From: Podospora pseudoanserina
Taxonomy: Eukaryota > Ascomycota > Sordariomycetes > Sordariales > Podosporaceae
Length of the DNA stretch: 64,000 nucleotides
Assembly: GCF_035222485.1 (NCBI RefSeq)
Contig: NC_085922.1
Location: forward strand, 1,503,001 to 1,567,000
Direction of reading: 5' to 3'
Shown here: one piece after another, positions 37,301 to 49,066 of the stretch
Layout: every line of letters starts with the position of its first letter
Numbering within the stretch: position 1 is the first letter of the stretch
Notes under the pieces: generated by a model
Told to the model about the DNA's origin: nothing
Seen by the model: the letters and a program-made list of their open reading frames with translations, nothing else
Databases searched by the model: none
Translations under genes and position numbers: made by a program

Positions 37301-38252
37301 ACGGTACTGGATGAGGTGGAAGAAGGAGTTTGAGCAGCCGGTGTATTCGGTTCTTGGGCATGGGGAGGGGGTGGTGATGTGTGTCGGGCAGAGCGTCAGG
37401 TGGGAGGTTTTGGACGAGGGGGAGAAGAGGTTGAGGCATGAGAGGAGCTTTGAGCTGGAGTCGGCGGGGGTTGGGTTGAGGGTGGAGAATGGAAGGTTGG
37501 TGGTGCTGACGGGGAGGGATTCGGTTGTGGTGCTGGAGGATGGTGGTGGTGGGGGGGGAAAGGGTATGTGCAATGCTGATCCGATGAGGAGGAACGGGGT
37601 CAGCATGGTTGAGGTTGCGGGGACGGAAGGGGTGGATGATAAGGAGGGGGGGATCACGCTTGTGAGTGACAGGGAGTGTGGGGTCGGGGGGTTGTGGGTG
37701 CCGTGGAGGCAGGTGGACAGGGAGTGTGAGGTTGTTTTTGAGGCGGAGCTCACGGCGAGTGTGAGGAAGTTTCAGAGGGGGAGGACGAGGCCGGTTTGGG
37801 AGCAGGGGGTGGGGAGGAGGTTTGGGAGGCTGCTTGGGTCGTTTGATGATGCGGAGACGTTGGGGACTTCGCTCAATGGGGCGCTTCACCACTTCACTAC
37901 GCTTGATCTCAAGACGTGGAGGTTTTTGAGGTTTGTGCAGAATTTGGCGCTGCTGGATGGGGAGGTGACGCCTTTTATGAGTCGGTATAGTCAGCAGGGA
38001 GGGGTTTGGAATAATAACCCCGAGCCGAGGGTGGATAATGGGTTGGAGATGCAGGTTGATGGGGATTTGCTGATGAGGATTCTAGAGGGGGAGGGGGAGG
38101 GGGAGTTGGAGAGGGTAGTGAGGAATTACGAGAGGAGGTTTGCGGAGTTGTTGGGGGAGGTGGAGGGGGTGGGTGAGGTGAATGATGATGTGGGAAAGGC
38201 GTTTGGGAAGGCGTACGAGGTTTTGGAGTACTTTTTGAGGCCGGTGTTATGA
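34324..38252 (+). CDS. DDB1/CPSF-A-related beta-propeller protein (Mms1_N type)
   Basis: Large WD-like propeller protein of the DDB1/CPSF160/SF3b130 superfamily, conserved in filamentous fungi; its exact role is not established from sequence. Exons 34324-36457 and 36514-38252 give 1290 residues. The start MAFQTNVLRDGQWVTETINV sits in CACCATGGCC, a strong context; an in-frame ATG at 34264 would add 20 residues. Conserved stretches include GLLTRTIVESPFINSILPVR, HNDVAFIGDHFVQIREL, SSRYMALAYAEDFFVVYELE and a C-terminal GDLLMRILEG. It differs from true CFT1 and DDB1 in length and motifs. The second exon turns strongly G-rich after about 37200. Confidence 0.8.
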
Positions 38253-38600
38253 TTTTAGAGGGAGGGGGGATACATAGCGTTGCTTTTGATACACGATATA
38301 AGAACGAGACAGCAGAATTCATCATCTAACATACAGCAGCCTGATGTTGTTGGCTCAGGTCAGGGGCTCACATAGGGGGGTGATTATGGCCATAAACTTG
38401 GATAATTGCATTGATTGATGTTACGAGATAAGATATTGCTGTATTGAGAAAACACACAAAAAAATGAGCCCCGCACTGACAAAAAAGCTCTGGGCATTGA
38501 TTTTCTCAACTTTTTTTGTGCCGCCGCACACCACCACCACTGCGTCATTGTCTGTCGGCCGAGTGCGGCGACTCTGGTGAGACTAGACCTGAATCGGGTC

Positions 38601-38640
38601 CGGCGAGTGACGGCGAGTGACGGCGAGTAACGGCGAGTGA
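38601..38640 (+). repeat. 10-bp tandem repeat, four units
   Basis: Four consecutive copies of CGGCGAGTGA, one with a single change (TAA), followed by a partial fifth. Confidence 0.95.
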
Positions 38641-38856
38641 CTCGAGATCTCCTTGAAGAAGTTCGTCTTGTTCTTCTTCAGTCTGAAGTTTGGGGAACCT
38701 GGAAGCTCTCAATATTTTTCGAGAGGTGGGGGACGGGCCCGCTGAAGAGTTTGGTGAAAGAACAGCTCTGTCTAGTGACCCAAGAGGGAACAAAGTGACC
38801 AAAGACAAGCACAACCAGCATTGTAATCACAAGCACAAGTTACTATTGTATAGAAG

Positions 38857-38887
38857 CCATCCATCCATCCATCCATCCATCCATCCC
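38857..38887 (+). repeat. (CATC)n microsatellite
   Basis: About seven CATC units in the intergenic region before eIF5B. Confidence 0.95.
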
Positions 38888-39350
38888 ATCTCATCACTCA
38901 CATTAAAAAAGGTGGTGAAACTGGGGTGAATATGCTGCCCCACTTTAACTCCAAGGCACGCTGCACTGCGAGCCCCTCCAGCAGGCTGTTCAACTGCCCG
39001 CCACTGCCAAACTCTGCTGACTTGCTCTCTCTGTCCCGCAACAACTGATTGATTTCTTGCTGTTCTTGTTGTCTGCCAACAACCCATCATACACACACCA
39101 GACCACTTTGCACCACATTAACTTGTTGTGTGCTCAGAACCAAGGGTCCGGAAAAGTTATATTCGCTTGTTTTCACTGTGAAATTTTCCCCGACAAACGT
39201 CAAAAAAGGCACCGCCCTTTTCCGCCTGTTGCGAACAACCCCCAGCCCCACGACGAAAGTCTAAGCAGAACCACGGACTTAATCCTACTCAAGGAACCCG
39301 TCGAAAAAGCAAATAACCTTTCTACAAGACAAAACAAAACACTGCCCAAT

Positions 39351-42300
39351 ATGCCTCCTAAAAAGAAGGGAAACAAGAAGGCCAACGACGACTGGGAAGC
39401 CGAAGCCTTTGGCGAGACCCCCGCCGCCGCCGGTGATGCCCCTGCTGGTGCTGATGCCCCCGCTGCCGAGGATGAAGCCCCTGCCGGCGGCCTCATGGCC
39501 CGCATGAAGAAGATGAAGGAGAAGCGCAAGCAAAAGGGCATGGACGAGGACTGGCTCAACGAGGTCGATACCGCCCCCGAGGGTGCCGCTTCTCCTGCTG
39601 CTGCTGCTGATGAGCACCCTGCTGCTGCCCCTGCCGCTCCTGTCGAGGCGAGCATGGAGGATGAGTTTGCTTTGCCTGCTAAGAAGGGCGGGAAGCAACA
39701 GAAGGGTGTTACTCAGGTTTCAAAGGCCAAGCAGGCTGCCATGGCGGCCGAGAAGAAGGAGGAGGAGGAGTTGGCTGAGGGGGGGAGGGTGTTGACCAAG
39801 GCTGAGAAGGAGAAGCTCAAGAAGGAGAGGGAGAAGCAGAGGAAGAAGGAGCAGGTATGTTTTTGTTCGACAAAATCTGAAGGGGAATGATTGCTAATGG
39901 TGGGAACAATAGGCTGCCAAGAAGAAGGCGACTGCCCCTGTAAAGGCCGAGCCTGCTAAGGCCGAGGAGAAGAAGCCAGATTCTCCTGCCCCCGCGGCCG
40001 CTGCTGTCGCCCCACCTCCCGCTGAGCCTGCCGGTGGCAAGAAGAAGAAGATTCCTGCTGCGCTTGCTGCTCTTCAGAAGCAACAAGAGGCTCTCCGTCG
40101 CGCCCAGGAGGAGAATGAGAGAATCGCCGCCGAGGAAAAGGCGAGGATAGAGGAGGAGGAGCGCCGCGAGGCTGAGGAGGCCAAGAGGAGGGAGGAGGAG
40201 AAGGCGAGGAAGAAGCAAAAGGAGAAGGAAAGAATCGAGCAGCTCAAGAAGGAGGGCAAGTACATGACCAAGGCTCAAAAGGAGGAGAAGGCCCGCAATG
40301 AAAGGAAGCTCCAGCAGATGTTGGCTTCTGGCATCAAGGTTGGCGCTCTGGCTGGCGAGGAGGGCGAGGAGAAGAAGGAGAAGAAGCCAAAGGCTGAGAA
40401 GAGGAGAGGTGGTGCTATGCAAAAGAAGCTCGACGAGGAAAAGGCTCTTGCTGAGGCTGCTGAGCGCGCTAGGCTCCAGGCTGAGGCTGCCGCCAAGGAG
40501 CAGGCTGAAAAGGAGCGCATTGCTCGTGAGAAGGCTGAGAAGGAGGCTGCTGAGAAGGCCGCTGCCGCCAAGGCTGCTGCTGAGGACAGCGTGGATGAGG
40601 ATTGGGAGGCCGCCGCCGCGTCGGATAAGGAAGAGGTCCAGGACAGCTGGGATGCCGACTCTGATGAGGAGGGCGAGAAGAAGGCTCTGCCTTCGAGGCC
40701 GAAGAAGGATGAAGACGAGTCCGAGTCGGAAGAGGAAGACTCTGACGAGGAATCCTCCGAGGACGAGGAGACGACAGCCGCCAAGCTTGCCGAGGAAAAG
40801 AGAAAGAGAGAGGCTGCCGAGCGCAGAGAAAAGGCTCACCAGGCCGCTCTTGCTGCCCGGTCTGCGGATAACCTTCGCTCGCCCATCTGCTGCATTCTCG
40901 GTCACGTCGATACCGGAAAGACCAAGCTGCTCGACAAGATCCGTCAGACCAACGTCCAGGAGGGCGAAGCTGGCGGTATCACGCAGCAGATTGGTGCTAC
41001 ATACTTCCCTGCCGATGCCATTCGCCAAAAGACTGCCGTCGTCAACCGGGATGGCAAGTTCGAGCTCAAGGTCCCCGGTCTCCTCATCATCGACACACCC
41101 GGTCACGAGTCCTTCTCCAACTTGCGTTCCCGTGGTTCGTCTCTGTGCAACATTGCCATCTTGGTGGTCGATATCATGCACGGTCTCGAACCTCAAACCA
41201 TCGAGTCGATGAACTTACTCAAGGCCAGAAAGACTCCCTTCGTTGTCGCCCTCAACAAGATCGATCGTCTCTACGGCTGGAAGAAGATTGACAACAACGG
41301 TTTCCAGGACTCGTTGGCTCTGCAGAGCAAGGCCGTCCAGAACGAGTTCAAGAACCGTCTCGACCAGACCAAGCTTGCTTTCGCCGAGCAGGGTTTCAAC
41401 TCTGAGGTCTTTTACGAGAATAAGAACATGTCCAAATACGTCTCGCTGATCCCCACCTCGGCCCACACCGGCGAGGGCATCCCCGACTTGCTCAAGCTCA
41501 TTGCTCAGCTTACCCAGGAGAGGATGGTCGGCTCGCTCATGTACTTGTCCGAGGTCGAGGCCACCGTTCTCGAGGTCAAGGCTATCGAGGGTTTTGGTAT
41601 GACCATCGATGTCATCCTGTCCAACGGCATTCTCAGGGAAGGCGATCGAATCATGCTGTGCGGTGTTGAAGGTGTCATCAAGACGAACATCAGAGCGCTG
41701 CTCACGCCGGCTCCCCTCAAGGAGCTGCGTGTCAAGTCTCAGTACGTCCACAACAAGGAGGTCAAGGCGGCTCTGGGTGTGAAGATTTCGGCTCCTGGTC
41801 TTGAAGGCGCCATTGCCGGTTCCAGGCTTGTTGTCGTCGGTCCTGATGATGACGAGGATGACCTCGAGGAGGAGGTCGAGGCCGATCTCGCCTCTCTCTT
41901 CAGCCGTGTCGAGAAGACCGGTCGCGGTGTCTCGGTCCAGGCGTCCACCCTTGGTTCCTTGGAAGCCCTGCTTGACTTCCTCAAGGACTGCAAGATTCCC
42001 GTTGCCAACGTTGGCATCGGCCCGGTCTACAAGCGCGATGTCATGCAGTGCGGTGTCATGTTGGAGAAGTCGCCTGATCTCGCCGTCATGCTGTGCTTCG
42101 ACGTCAAGGTCGACAAGGAAGCGCAGCAGTATGCCGATGAGCAGGGCATCAAGATTTTCACTGCCGACATTATCTACCATCTCTTTGACAACTTCACCAA
42201 GCACCAGGCCGAGCAGCTGGAGAAGAAGAAGGAGGAGTCCAAGATGCTGGCTGTCTTCCCTTGTGTGTTGTCGCCGGTGGCCGTGTTCAACAAGACGAAC

Positions 42301-42728
42301 CCTATCGTTGTTGGTGTGGATGTTGTTGAGGGTGCGCTGAGGATTAACACGCCTATTGCGGTGATTAAGCAGAACCCCAACACCGGGTTGAAGGAGGTGA
42401 TCAATATTGGCAGAGTGTATGTTTCTTTTTTCTCCTCCCCTCTTTCTGTAATTGTGATCCCAGAAGCTAACGTTGTAACAGCACGTCCATCGAGCGTGAG
42501 CATAAGCAGATCCCCATCTGCAAAAAGGGCCAGCCGTCGGTTGCCGTCAAGATTGAGATGGGCAGCCACCAGCCGACGTATGGCAGGCAGCTTGAGGAGA
42601 AGGACATGCTGTACTCTGCCATTTCGAGAGCGAGCATCAACTGCCTCAAGGAGTTTTACCGGGCGGATATGACGAATGATGACTGGCAGTTGATTATCAA
42701 GCTGAAGCCCATGTTTGACATTGCTTAA
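39351..42728 (+). CDS. fun12: eIF5B, translation initiation GTPase for subunit joining
   Basis: IF2-family GTPase that joins the 60S subunit to the initiation complex. Exons 39351-39854, 39913-42416 and 42482-42728 give 1084 residues. Residues 1-490 are a highly charged Lys/Glu/Ala-rich coiled coil, as in Fun12. The G domain begins at [20 protein letters not shown] (about residue 492), followed by switch [21 protein letters not shown] (G3) and NKID (G4). Domain II begins near [20 protein letters not shown], and the end LKPMFDIA matches the family. The neighbouring GCP6-type gene converges on it with about 210 bp between stops. Confidence 0.97.
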
Positions 42729-42939
42729 AGGGTTAGGGAATGGAAAACGGGATGGGGGGAAGGGAACAGGGTGTGATATGGTTTTTGGTACACAAAAATG
42801 GACGGGGGGGATGTTATTTTGTGTTGTTGTCACTACCAGTTGGTATTTAGTATACACAATGTTATCAAGTATGGGTATCTTTGTGGCTGTGGTGGGAGTG
42901 TTTGTTGTATTTTTCTACTGATATCATGTATGTATGCTA

Positions 42940-45928
42940 CTACCTCTTTTTGGCATACCACCCCTCCAAATCCAACCTTGTGAGTAACATCTCTATGGTA
43001 TTCTCCTGGTCTTTGCCACCCCTCCTCCCTTCAGCAGTGGGTGTTTTTTCAGACAGGCCCCGGAGGACGGTGACGAAAACTTCGACCTTGCGGTGGAATC
43101 TTTTGTAGAGGTCCCTCTCTTCGTCGTGGTGCTGCTGTCCGTGCAACTCCAAGTGGGCATCGGCAGCTTTGATTCTGACAAGTCGGGCGAAGGAGAGGAT
43201 TAAGGAGAGGACTTCTTCTAGGAGAGCCATAACAGGTTGTTGACGTTTCCGAAGTAATAAGCAAGACATGATACTGTCCAGCGTTGCCTCCTGTTTCTGC
43301 CTCAAAATCTCGGGACTGATCCCCGCTCTGGCGCTGTCGGCGGGGTCGGGGAGGGTGGCTTCGATGGTGTCGAGCCAGGTCTCGAACCGCCTCCAGACTT
43401 TTGCGATTCCGATATCAAAAAAGTAGTTTGCTACCGCAAAGACAAACCCCCTCGCCTCCCACGCAAACCGTAACGTGACGTCTTCGCTGTCTGGCGGTAG
43501 CCCCGAGGTGGAGAAGCTGCTGGCTGCGTGCAGCACTCTCAACACCCGAATCAAAAGGCGGGAGATGCGGTCGTATTTCGCCAGGACCTGCGGCGTTATC
43601 ACTGCGCGAAGGGGTGGCGGTGTGGTGTACGCCAACCTCAGGAAATCCAGCGCTCCCAACCCGTCGACGTTCATGCACTTGTCTATTTCCTCCGGGGTGA
43701 GGTCGTGACGGATGGAGAATGACAGGTCGCCCGGTAACCGGCCTCCTTTTTCACCGCCCCCGTCGAGAGAGTCGGACAGCACCCCCATCAAAGCCAGTCT
43801 GAGCTCTGAAGACGCCGGAGGCCAAGTTCGACGGTTAGATCCGAGGCGGAGACCCATTGACGAGGAGCCGCCTAGTGCGACGCCTTTCTGGCGTTCGGTG
43901 GTGGAGGAGTCAGGGTCGAACAACGCGCTGGACAACCGGGCGACGAGGAGGCCGTTGGAGAGGAGGAAGGATTGATTCAGCAGGGAGAGGTGGGAGCGCA
44001 AGGAGTGGGAGGTGAAGAGGAGGGTTGTAGTCAGGTGGGACAGGAGGGCTGATTGATATGTCAGTAGTGGACTGAACGATAGGAGTGGTAAAAGGGAGGT
44101 GTGTGGTGACAGGGCTGTCTTGTGAGATAAGGGGGAGTAAAGGTGTGATTTCAGCAGCTGGGCAAGGTCATCCGCCGGCGGTGGCTCCCTCAGCGGTTGA
44201 TCCATCTGCTTCATCGACTCGAGAATATTCGTAGCAACCTCCGCTTCCGACTTCCCAAACACAGAAAACTCTACTGCACCACTCTCCTCCGTCTTCGAAT
44301 CACCAGTTTGTTCACCCCCCACGCCGGCAGCCAAGAGAACCCTCTCAACAGCCCCCCTGTACTCCTCCACCCTCCCCTCCAACCTCGCAATAGCCTCCCA
44401 CTCAAACTCCCACTCCAACCTCGGCGGCTTCGTCAACTCGACCACATCTACCCGCGCCAGGGGGTGCTCAGGATGGTGCTCCCTCAAAAACCGCAGATTC
44501 CTCCCCGTTTCGAAAATACTCTCCGCCATGTCCCCGGGGACAAACCCCGGCATTTTTGACTCGTCTAGAAAGTACTCTGGCTCGTCCAGATCGCACCCCT
44601 GGTCGTCAATCCACATTTTGTCTGCCACCTTGACAAACCCCTTGCTTGAACCACCTGTCTTGCTGACGGGAATACCCTCCTCCACCTTGGTGCCGATCCA
44701 TTCCTCGACGAAATCCGTCCAGGGCCGGGAGACGATTCTTAGGACTTCGTTGGTAGCCGCGCGCAAGAGATCGTCTTTGTATTCCGCTTCCTGGACCGCC
44801 TGGAACAATGCAGAAAGCATGGCCTCGTCTGTCTTTGCCGTGGCGACCTTCTGGACGAGGTTCTTGAAGTAGGAGAGGACTGTCTGGACGGGCTGGACGA
44901 GGGATTGCAGCTGGAGGATGGATCTGACGTTGCGGCTGCGGGTGCTGAGCTCGGTGCCCACGGTGGTGATGAGACGGGCGATGACGCCTGCGAAGGCGAT
45001 GCGGGTTGGGGAGGAGGACGGGGAGGAGTAAGCGGTTTCAGAGTAGTACTGGAGGTGTCTCGTGCAGTTGCCGCAGTCGAGGCAGAGGTTGTCGATGGCT
45101 TTGATCAAGTCGAGGGTGATGCCCGAGGTGCGGAGGAGAGGGGCGGTTTTGGTGAAGGAGTTTTGGGTGGAGTCCCAGGTGAAGAGGAGGGAGCTTCTGC
45201 CTAGGGATAGAGTCAAAAGACAGGCGGAGTAGATTGAGTTGTCCAGGATGTCGGGTGGTTTGTTTTCAGTGTCGTTGTTTGAGGCTGCGATTATGGAGTC
45301 GAAGGCTGCTGGGCCGGCTTCTGTGATGAAGGAGGTAGGCCCTTCTTTGGTCTTCTCAAAGGCTTCCCATGTTTTGTACTGGGGTTTGGCGCTGGCGACA
45401 TCGTCTGGGAGAAGCCAAAAGTCTTCCTCCTCGCTAGAGAGTTCGTGGTCGAGCTCTGGTTGGTCTTCTTCCTGAGCTGTATCGGCACAGGGGGCTTTGG
45501 CATGCTGAGCGGCAAGATCTCTCAAGATGGGTGGAAGTTTAAAGAAAGCATTGTCATTCTCCTGGCCAAGTTCAGGAGTCGGATGCCCTTGTAGTTGAGA
45601 GCTGATCAGTCCATCTTGTGTTCCTAATTACTAGTTAGCATCTGCACCTCATAGCCTGCAGGAAGAAATACATACCTTCAGCTCCCCATGAAAACAGGGG
45701 GTTCTGTTTATTGATCTCCTCGATAGACTTGGCAAGCCAGTTGGAGGGCCGCCAAAAGTCGGGAATTGCAAAGAGATTAGAGAGGTCATCCTCGTCGTCT
45801 TTGTCTGCATATTTCTTCTTTAATGGGGGTATCTTTAAACGAGCATCTGAGAAAAAGCTGCTGGTGTCGGTATTTACATCATGAAGGCCCGCCATCTTTG
45901 ATGTGCTTGGTGTTGTAGTAGTGTTCAC
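42940..45928 (-). CDS. Gamma-tubulin complex component, probably GCP6 (Alp16 type)
   Basis: Accessory subunit of the gamma-tubulin ring complex at the spindle pole body. Exons 45928-45676 and 45623-42940 give 978 residues; a second ATG at 45895 (MAGLHDVNTDTSSFF) is an equally possible start. Features: FAIPDFWRPSNWLAKS near the N-terminus, AFFKLPPILRDLAAQHAK, GRIP1-like LIKAIDNLCLDCGNCTRHLQ, the motif MPGFVPGDMAESIFETGRNL characteristic of GCP5/6 proteins, and a C-terminal GRIP2 region ending MLLTRLDLEGWYAKKR. GCP6 is preferred over GCP5 on these motifs but not proven. Start-to-start distance to EAF7 is 270 bp. Confidence 0.85.
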
Positions 45929-46198
45929 TTGACTGAGCGCTGAGAAGGGAAAGTGGAACGCGTACGGAGCACCCCAGTCGCGTAAATTGACCCGCTAAAG
46001 CTTCCCTGATCCCTGTCTGTCAACTGCGCTGCAGCCACAGCGGTCGGAGCGCTTGGCTGCGACTCGATTGAAGCTTGAAGCTTCAACTTTCCTCCGACTC
46101 AATTCTTGAACCGACACACATCGTATCTTCCGTGAGCAGCTATTCGGTTGATAATTCTCCTCGATTCGATAACCACAAGATAACTAAATAGAGCCGAC
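45929..46198. promoter_or_regulatory. Compact bidirectional promoter, GCP6 / EAF7
   Basis: Only 270 bp separate two divergent start codons, so both promoters must overlap here. Contains palindromic TTGAAGCTTGAAGCTTCAA near 46070-46088. No factor can be assigned. Confidence 0.6.
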
Positions 46199-47129
46199 AT
46201 GCCTCCCAAGAAGAAAGGCGGGCGCGCAAGCACCCAGGCCGCCGCGACTCCAGACGATGCGATGGACATTGATACACCAGCCGCTTCAGAGACACCAGCT
46301 CCCCCAAAAGAGGTTACGGACCCGTGGACGGACGACCAGGTCGCTTCTCTTTTTAAGGGCGTCATTCGGTGGAAACCAGCAGGTTCGTCGGCCTGCCATT
46401 CACCCATACCTCGCCGAGATAGTCTGCTCACAGTCACCAGGAATGCACAAACACTTTCGGATACTGGCCATCAGCGAGCACCTCCGTAACCACGGAATAG
46501 ACCCCGACGTATGGCCACACACCCGAATCCCCGGCATCTGGGCTAAGCTACGCGAGTTCTATAACTTAGAAGCCATCGACGAGCGAGAGAACAGTATGGA
46601 TCCGCCAGAAGAGAAGGGCCAGCCCAGACGATACCTCGACTTCAGACTACCCTTTAAAGACTACGTCGACCTGATGGAGGAGAGGGCTCGCGCAGATCCC
46701 AGTGAGGCACCGTCCAGTCCGCCACAATGGGACCCCAACGACCCTACCGCTGGAGGTGACGGGAAAAAGAGGAAGCGAGCGGCAGCCACATCGGCAGCAT
46801 CAACGGACGGGAACACTAAGACTCGAAGTTCTACTGTTGAGGCCACCGATAACGAGACTCCTGCAGCTAGTCCCTCCAGGAAGACGGCCAGGACCGGTAG
46901 AAATGCCAAACGTGCTGCTAGTAGAGGACGCAAGGCGAAGGAAGAGTCACCTCCTCCTAGTGAAGAGGAGAGCGAGGAGGAAGAGGGGTCTGAAGAGGAC
47001 GGGGAAGAAGAGGATGATGAAGAAGAAACGGGCACACCTGCATCTACCAAGGGCGGTAGGTCAACAACCAGAGGCCGGACTGCCACCAGAGCGAGAGGTC
47101 GAGGGCGAGGACGAGGTCGGGGTAGATAG
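46199..47129 (+). CDS. eaf7: EAF7, NuA4 histone acetyltransferase complex subunit (CT20 family)
   Basis: Subunit of the NuA4 chromatin-modifying complex (MRGBP in animals). Exons 46199-46382 and 46441-47129 give 290 residues. The conserved CT20 region reads [20 protein letters not shown], then [20 protein letters not shown] and [20 protein letters not shown]. The C-terminal half is a Lys/Arg-rich and then Glu/Asp-rich tail ([20 protein letters not shown]) ending in an RGRGRG stretch of about ten residues. Splicing joins KPAG to MHKHF and restores the domain. Transcribed in the same direction as ASK1, 335 bp away. Confidence 0.93.
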
Positions 47130-47464
47130 GATCCACAGGCTGACTATCGCCCATTGTATTCATGGGGTGGTCGCTGACCAATTTCTTATTTCTTTTTGGG
47201 AAGGGGCTCATGCAGATTGTTAGGCGTACTGGTTATACCCTGTTATGGTTATTGAAAGCAAATAACGCCCTGAGCGTGTCAATCTGTATTATTTTCCAGT
47301 CTCGAGATGTTTGCGTGGTGTTGATCGCAAATGGGAACCCCGCCAAAAATAGCCCCGCAGTCGCGATTGACATGACGCGCTGCTGAATTTGGGCCCAATG
47401 CTCACGACATCATCTTTGTTGACAAACCCCCAAACGCAACACAGCACTACACTACAAACTCACA
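47130..47464. other. EAF7-ASK1 spacer
   Basis: 335 bp between tandem genes; nothing beyond presumed UTR and promoter. Confidence 0.4.
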
Positions 47465-49066
47465 ATGTCTCGCCCAGGTTCTACTGTGCCGGCGAGGCCT
47501 TTGACTCTCACCGAAGAGCTCGAGAAGCTCGAGCAATCCATCACTCTTACCCTTCAAGGTGCCCATCTTTCTGTCTTCCCAACGATATGCCCCCGCTAAC
47601 ATGTCCCAGAAATCGACCACAACTTTAGCAGAGCGCACCGCATTGTTACCGGCAGCATCTTGCCTCTTGTAGAACAGTATGGCGAACACTCTCGGAATGT
47701 GTGGGAGGCGACCAAGTTCTGGAAACAATTCTTCGAGGCCTCTGCCAACGTCTCGCTGTCTGGATATGAAGAGCTGGCCAACAACGAGCCCGAGAGCACC
47801 GAGATCGAACAGACAGTAGACGAAAGTATTGCCCAGTACAGCACTCCCCGTAACCAGCAACAACACCACAATGAAGGCGTCAGCCATCTCGAGGCGAATC
47901 AATCCTCGGTAGTCTACCCCAGCGGCAGCCGACAACAACAACAGCAACAACAACAACAACAGCAGCAGCAGCAGCAGCAGCAGCACCAGCACCAGCACCA
48001 GCACCAGCACCAGCACCAGCACCAGCACCAGCACCAGCACCAGCACCAGCAAGAAGAATCAATGTTTGACAACAGCGACGAAGACGTCTCGGGCAGCACC
48101 CCCCGCCCTACCATAGGGAAAACCATACCCTCCCGCTCCCAAATGGCGACGCTCTCCTCCCCCTACGAGAACCTCAGGCGGGACTATTCACAAAAACCCA
48201 ACACGCCAGGCTACGAGCCCACCCCAAAGCAAGAAGAAGAAGACAACACCTCCCTCCTCATCCAAGAATTCACCACCCGCCTCCCAGACATGTCCATGCA
48301 CCCCCGTCACTCCCCTCCCGAGCAATCCCACACGGCAACACAATTCCTCGATTCCGACGACGATTTGGCGTTCTTGAAACCAGGCAACAAGAAAAATACC
48401 GACCCGGTCCTCCACCATTTGAAGGACAAAAACTTCCGCGTCATGGCCACCCCTCACAAAGGCCACACGGGAGTTACACCTCTCAAATGGAAAATAACCT
48501 CTAACCAATCCCTCTTCACTACCCCCGGCAAAGGCAAGTCCGGTGCTGATCCAACAATCACCTCCCGCCCCATCTGGGCCGATTCCCCGGGCGACAGCCC
48601 AGAGATTGCGCTGCCACAACTGCGCTCAGCGGCGTTTATGTCGCCTACCAAGGCGGCGTATCGGTCTGCGGCGCTTAAACAGAGTGTTAATGCCCCTAGG
48701 ACGCCAGGGGTGAGCGTGCAGACACCGGCGGCAAAGGGGGGGAAGACGAGGGATGTGTACAATGAGGATAAGTATGCGAACGCGACGGGGGATGAGCTAG
48801 GGTGGAGCGAGGATGATGATGAGGATGAACGGGAGCTGAGCGAGATGGGGATGAGCCCGCCGAAGACGATTCAGTTTGCGCTGCCGCCTGGGAGGTTGAT
48901 GCAGACGCCTGCGAGGGAGGCGAGCAGGAGGATTGTGGAGGGGTTGCTGATGAGGGCTGGGGAGGGGGATATGACGTTGGATTTTACGGGGGTTGTGCCT
49001 GGTTTTGGGGGAGAGCAACAAGAACAACAAGGGGGGAATGGGGGGGCAGAGGGGGATGGAGTATAG
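47465..49066 (+). CDS. ask1: DASH/Dam1 complex subunit ASK1
   Basis: Component of the outer-kinetochore ring that couples chromosomes to spindle microtubules. Exons 47465-47558 and 47610-49066 give 516 residues. The Ask1 domain spans about residues 10-80: LTLTEELEKLEQSITLTLQ, EIDHNFSRAHRIVTGSILPL and YGEHSRNVWEATKFWKQFFE. It is followed by a Q/QH repeat (about 17 Gln, then about 12 His-Gln pairs) and a long disordered Ser/Pro-rich part with many SP/TP sites (TPGKGKSG, SPGDSP, TPGVSVQTP), consistent with cyclin-dependent kinase control known for this family. A Gly/Gln-rich tail ends it. Confidence 0.94.
47934..48052 (+). repeat. CAA/CAG and (CAGCAC)n coding microsatellite in ASK1
   Basis: Mixed CAA/CAG codons (poly-Gln) that change abruptly to a near-perfect CAGCAC hexamer array encoding alternating Gln-His. 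Confidence 0.95.

Larger units (their letters stand above)
38253..39350. other. 1.1-kb spacer upstream of eIF5B
   Basis: Tandem genes. Holds four exact or near-exact 10-bp units at 38601-38640 and a (CATC)n tract at 38857-38887. The last 300 bp are probably eIF5B promoter and 5' UTR. Confidence 0.5.
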
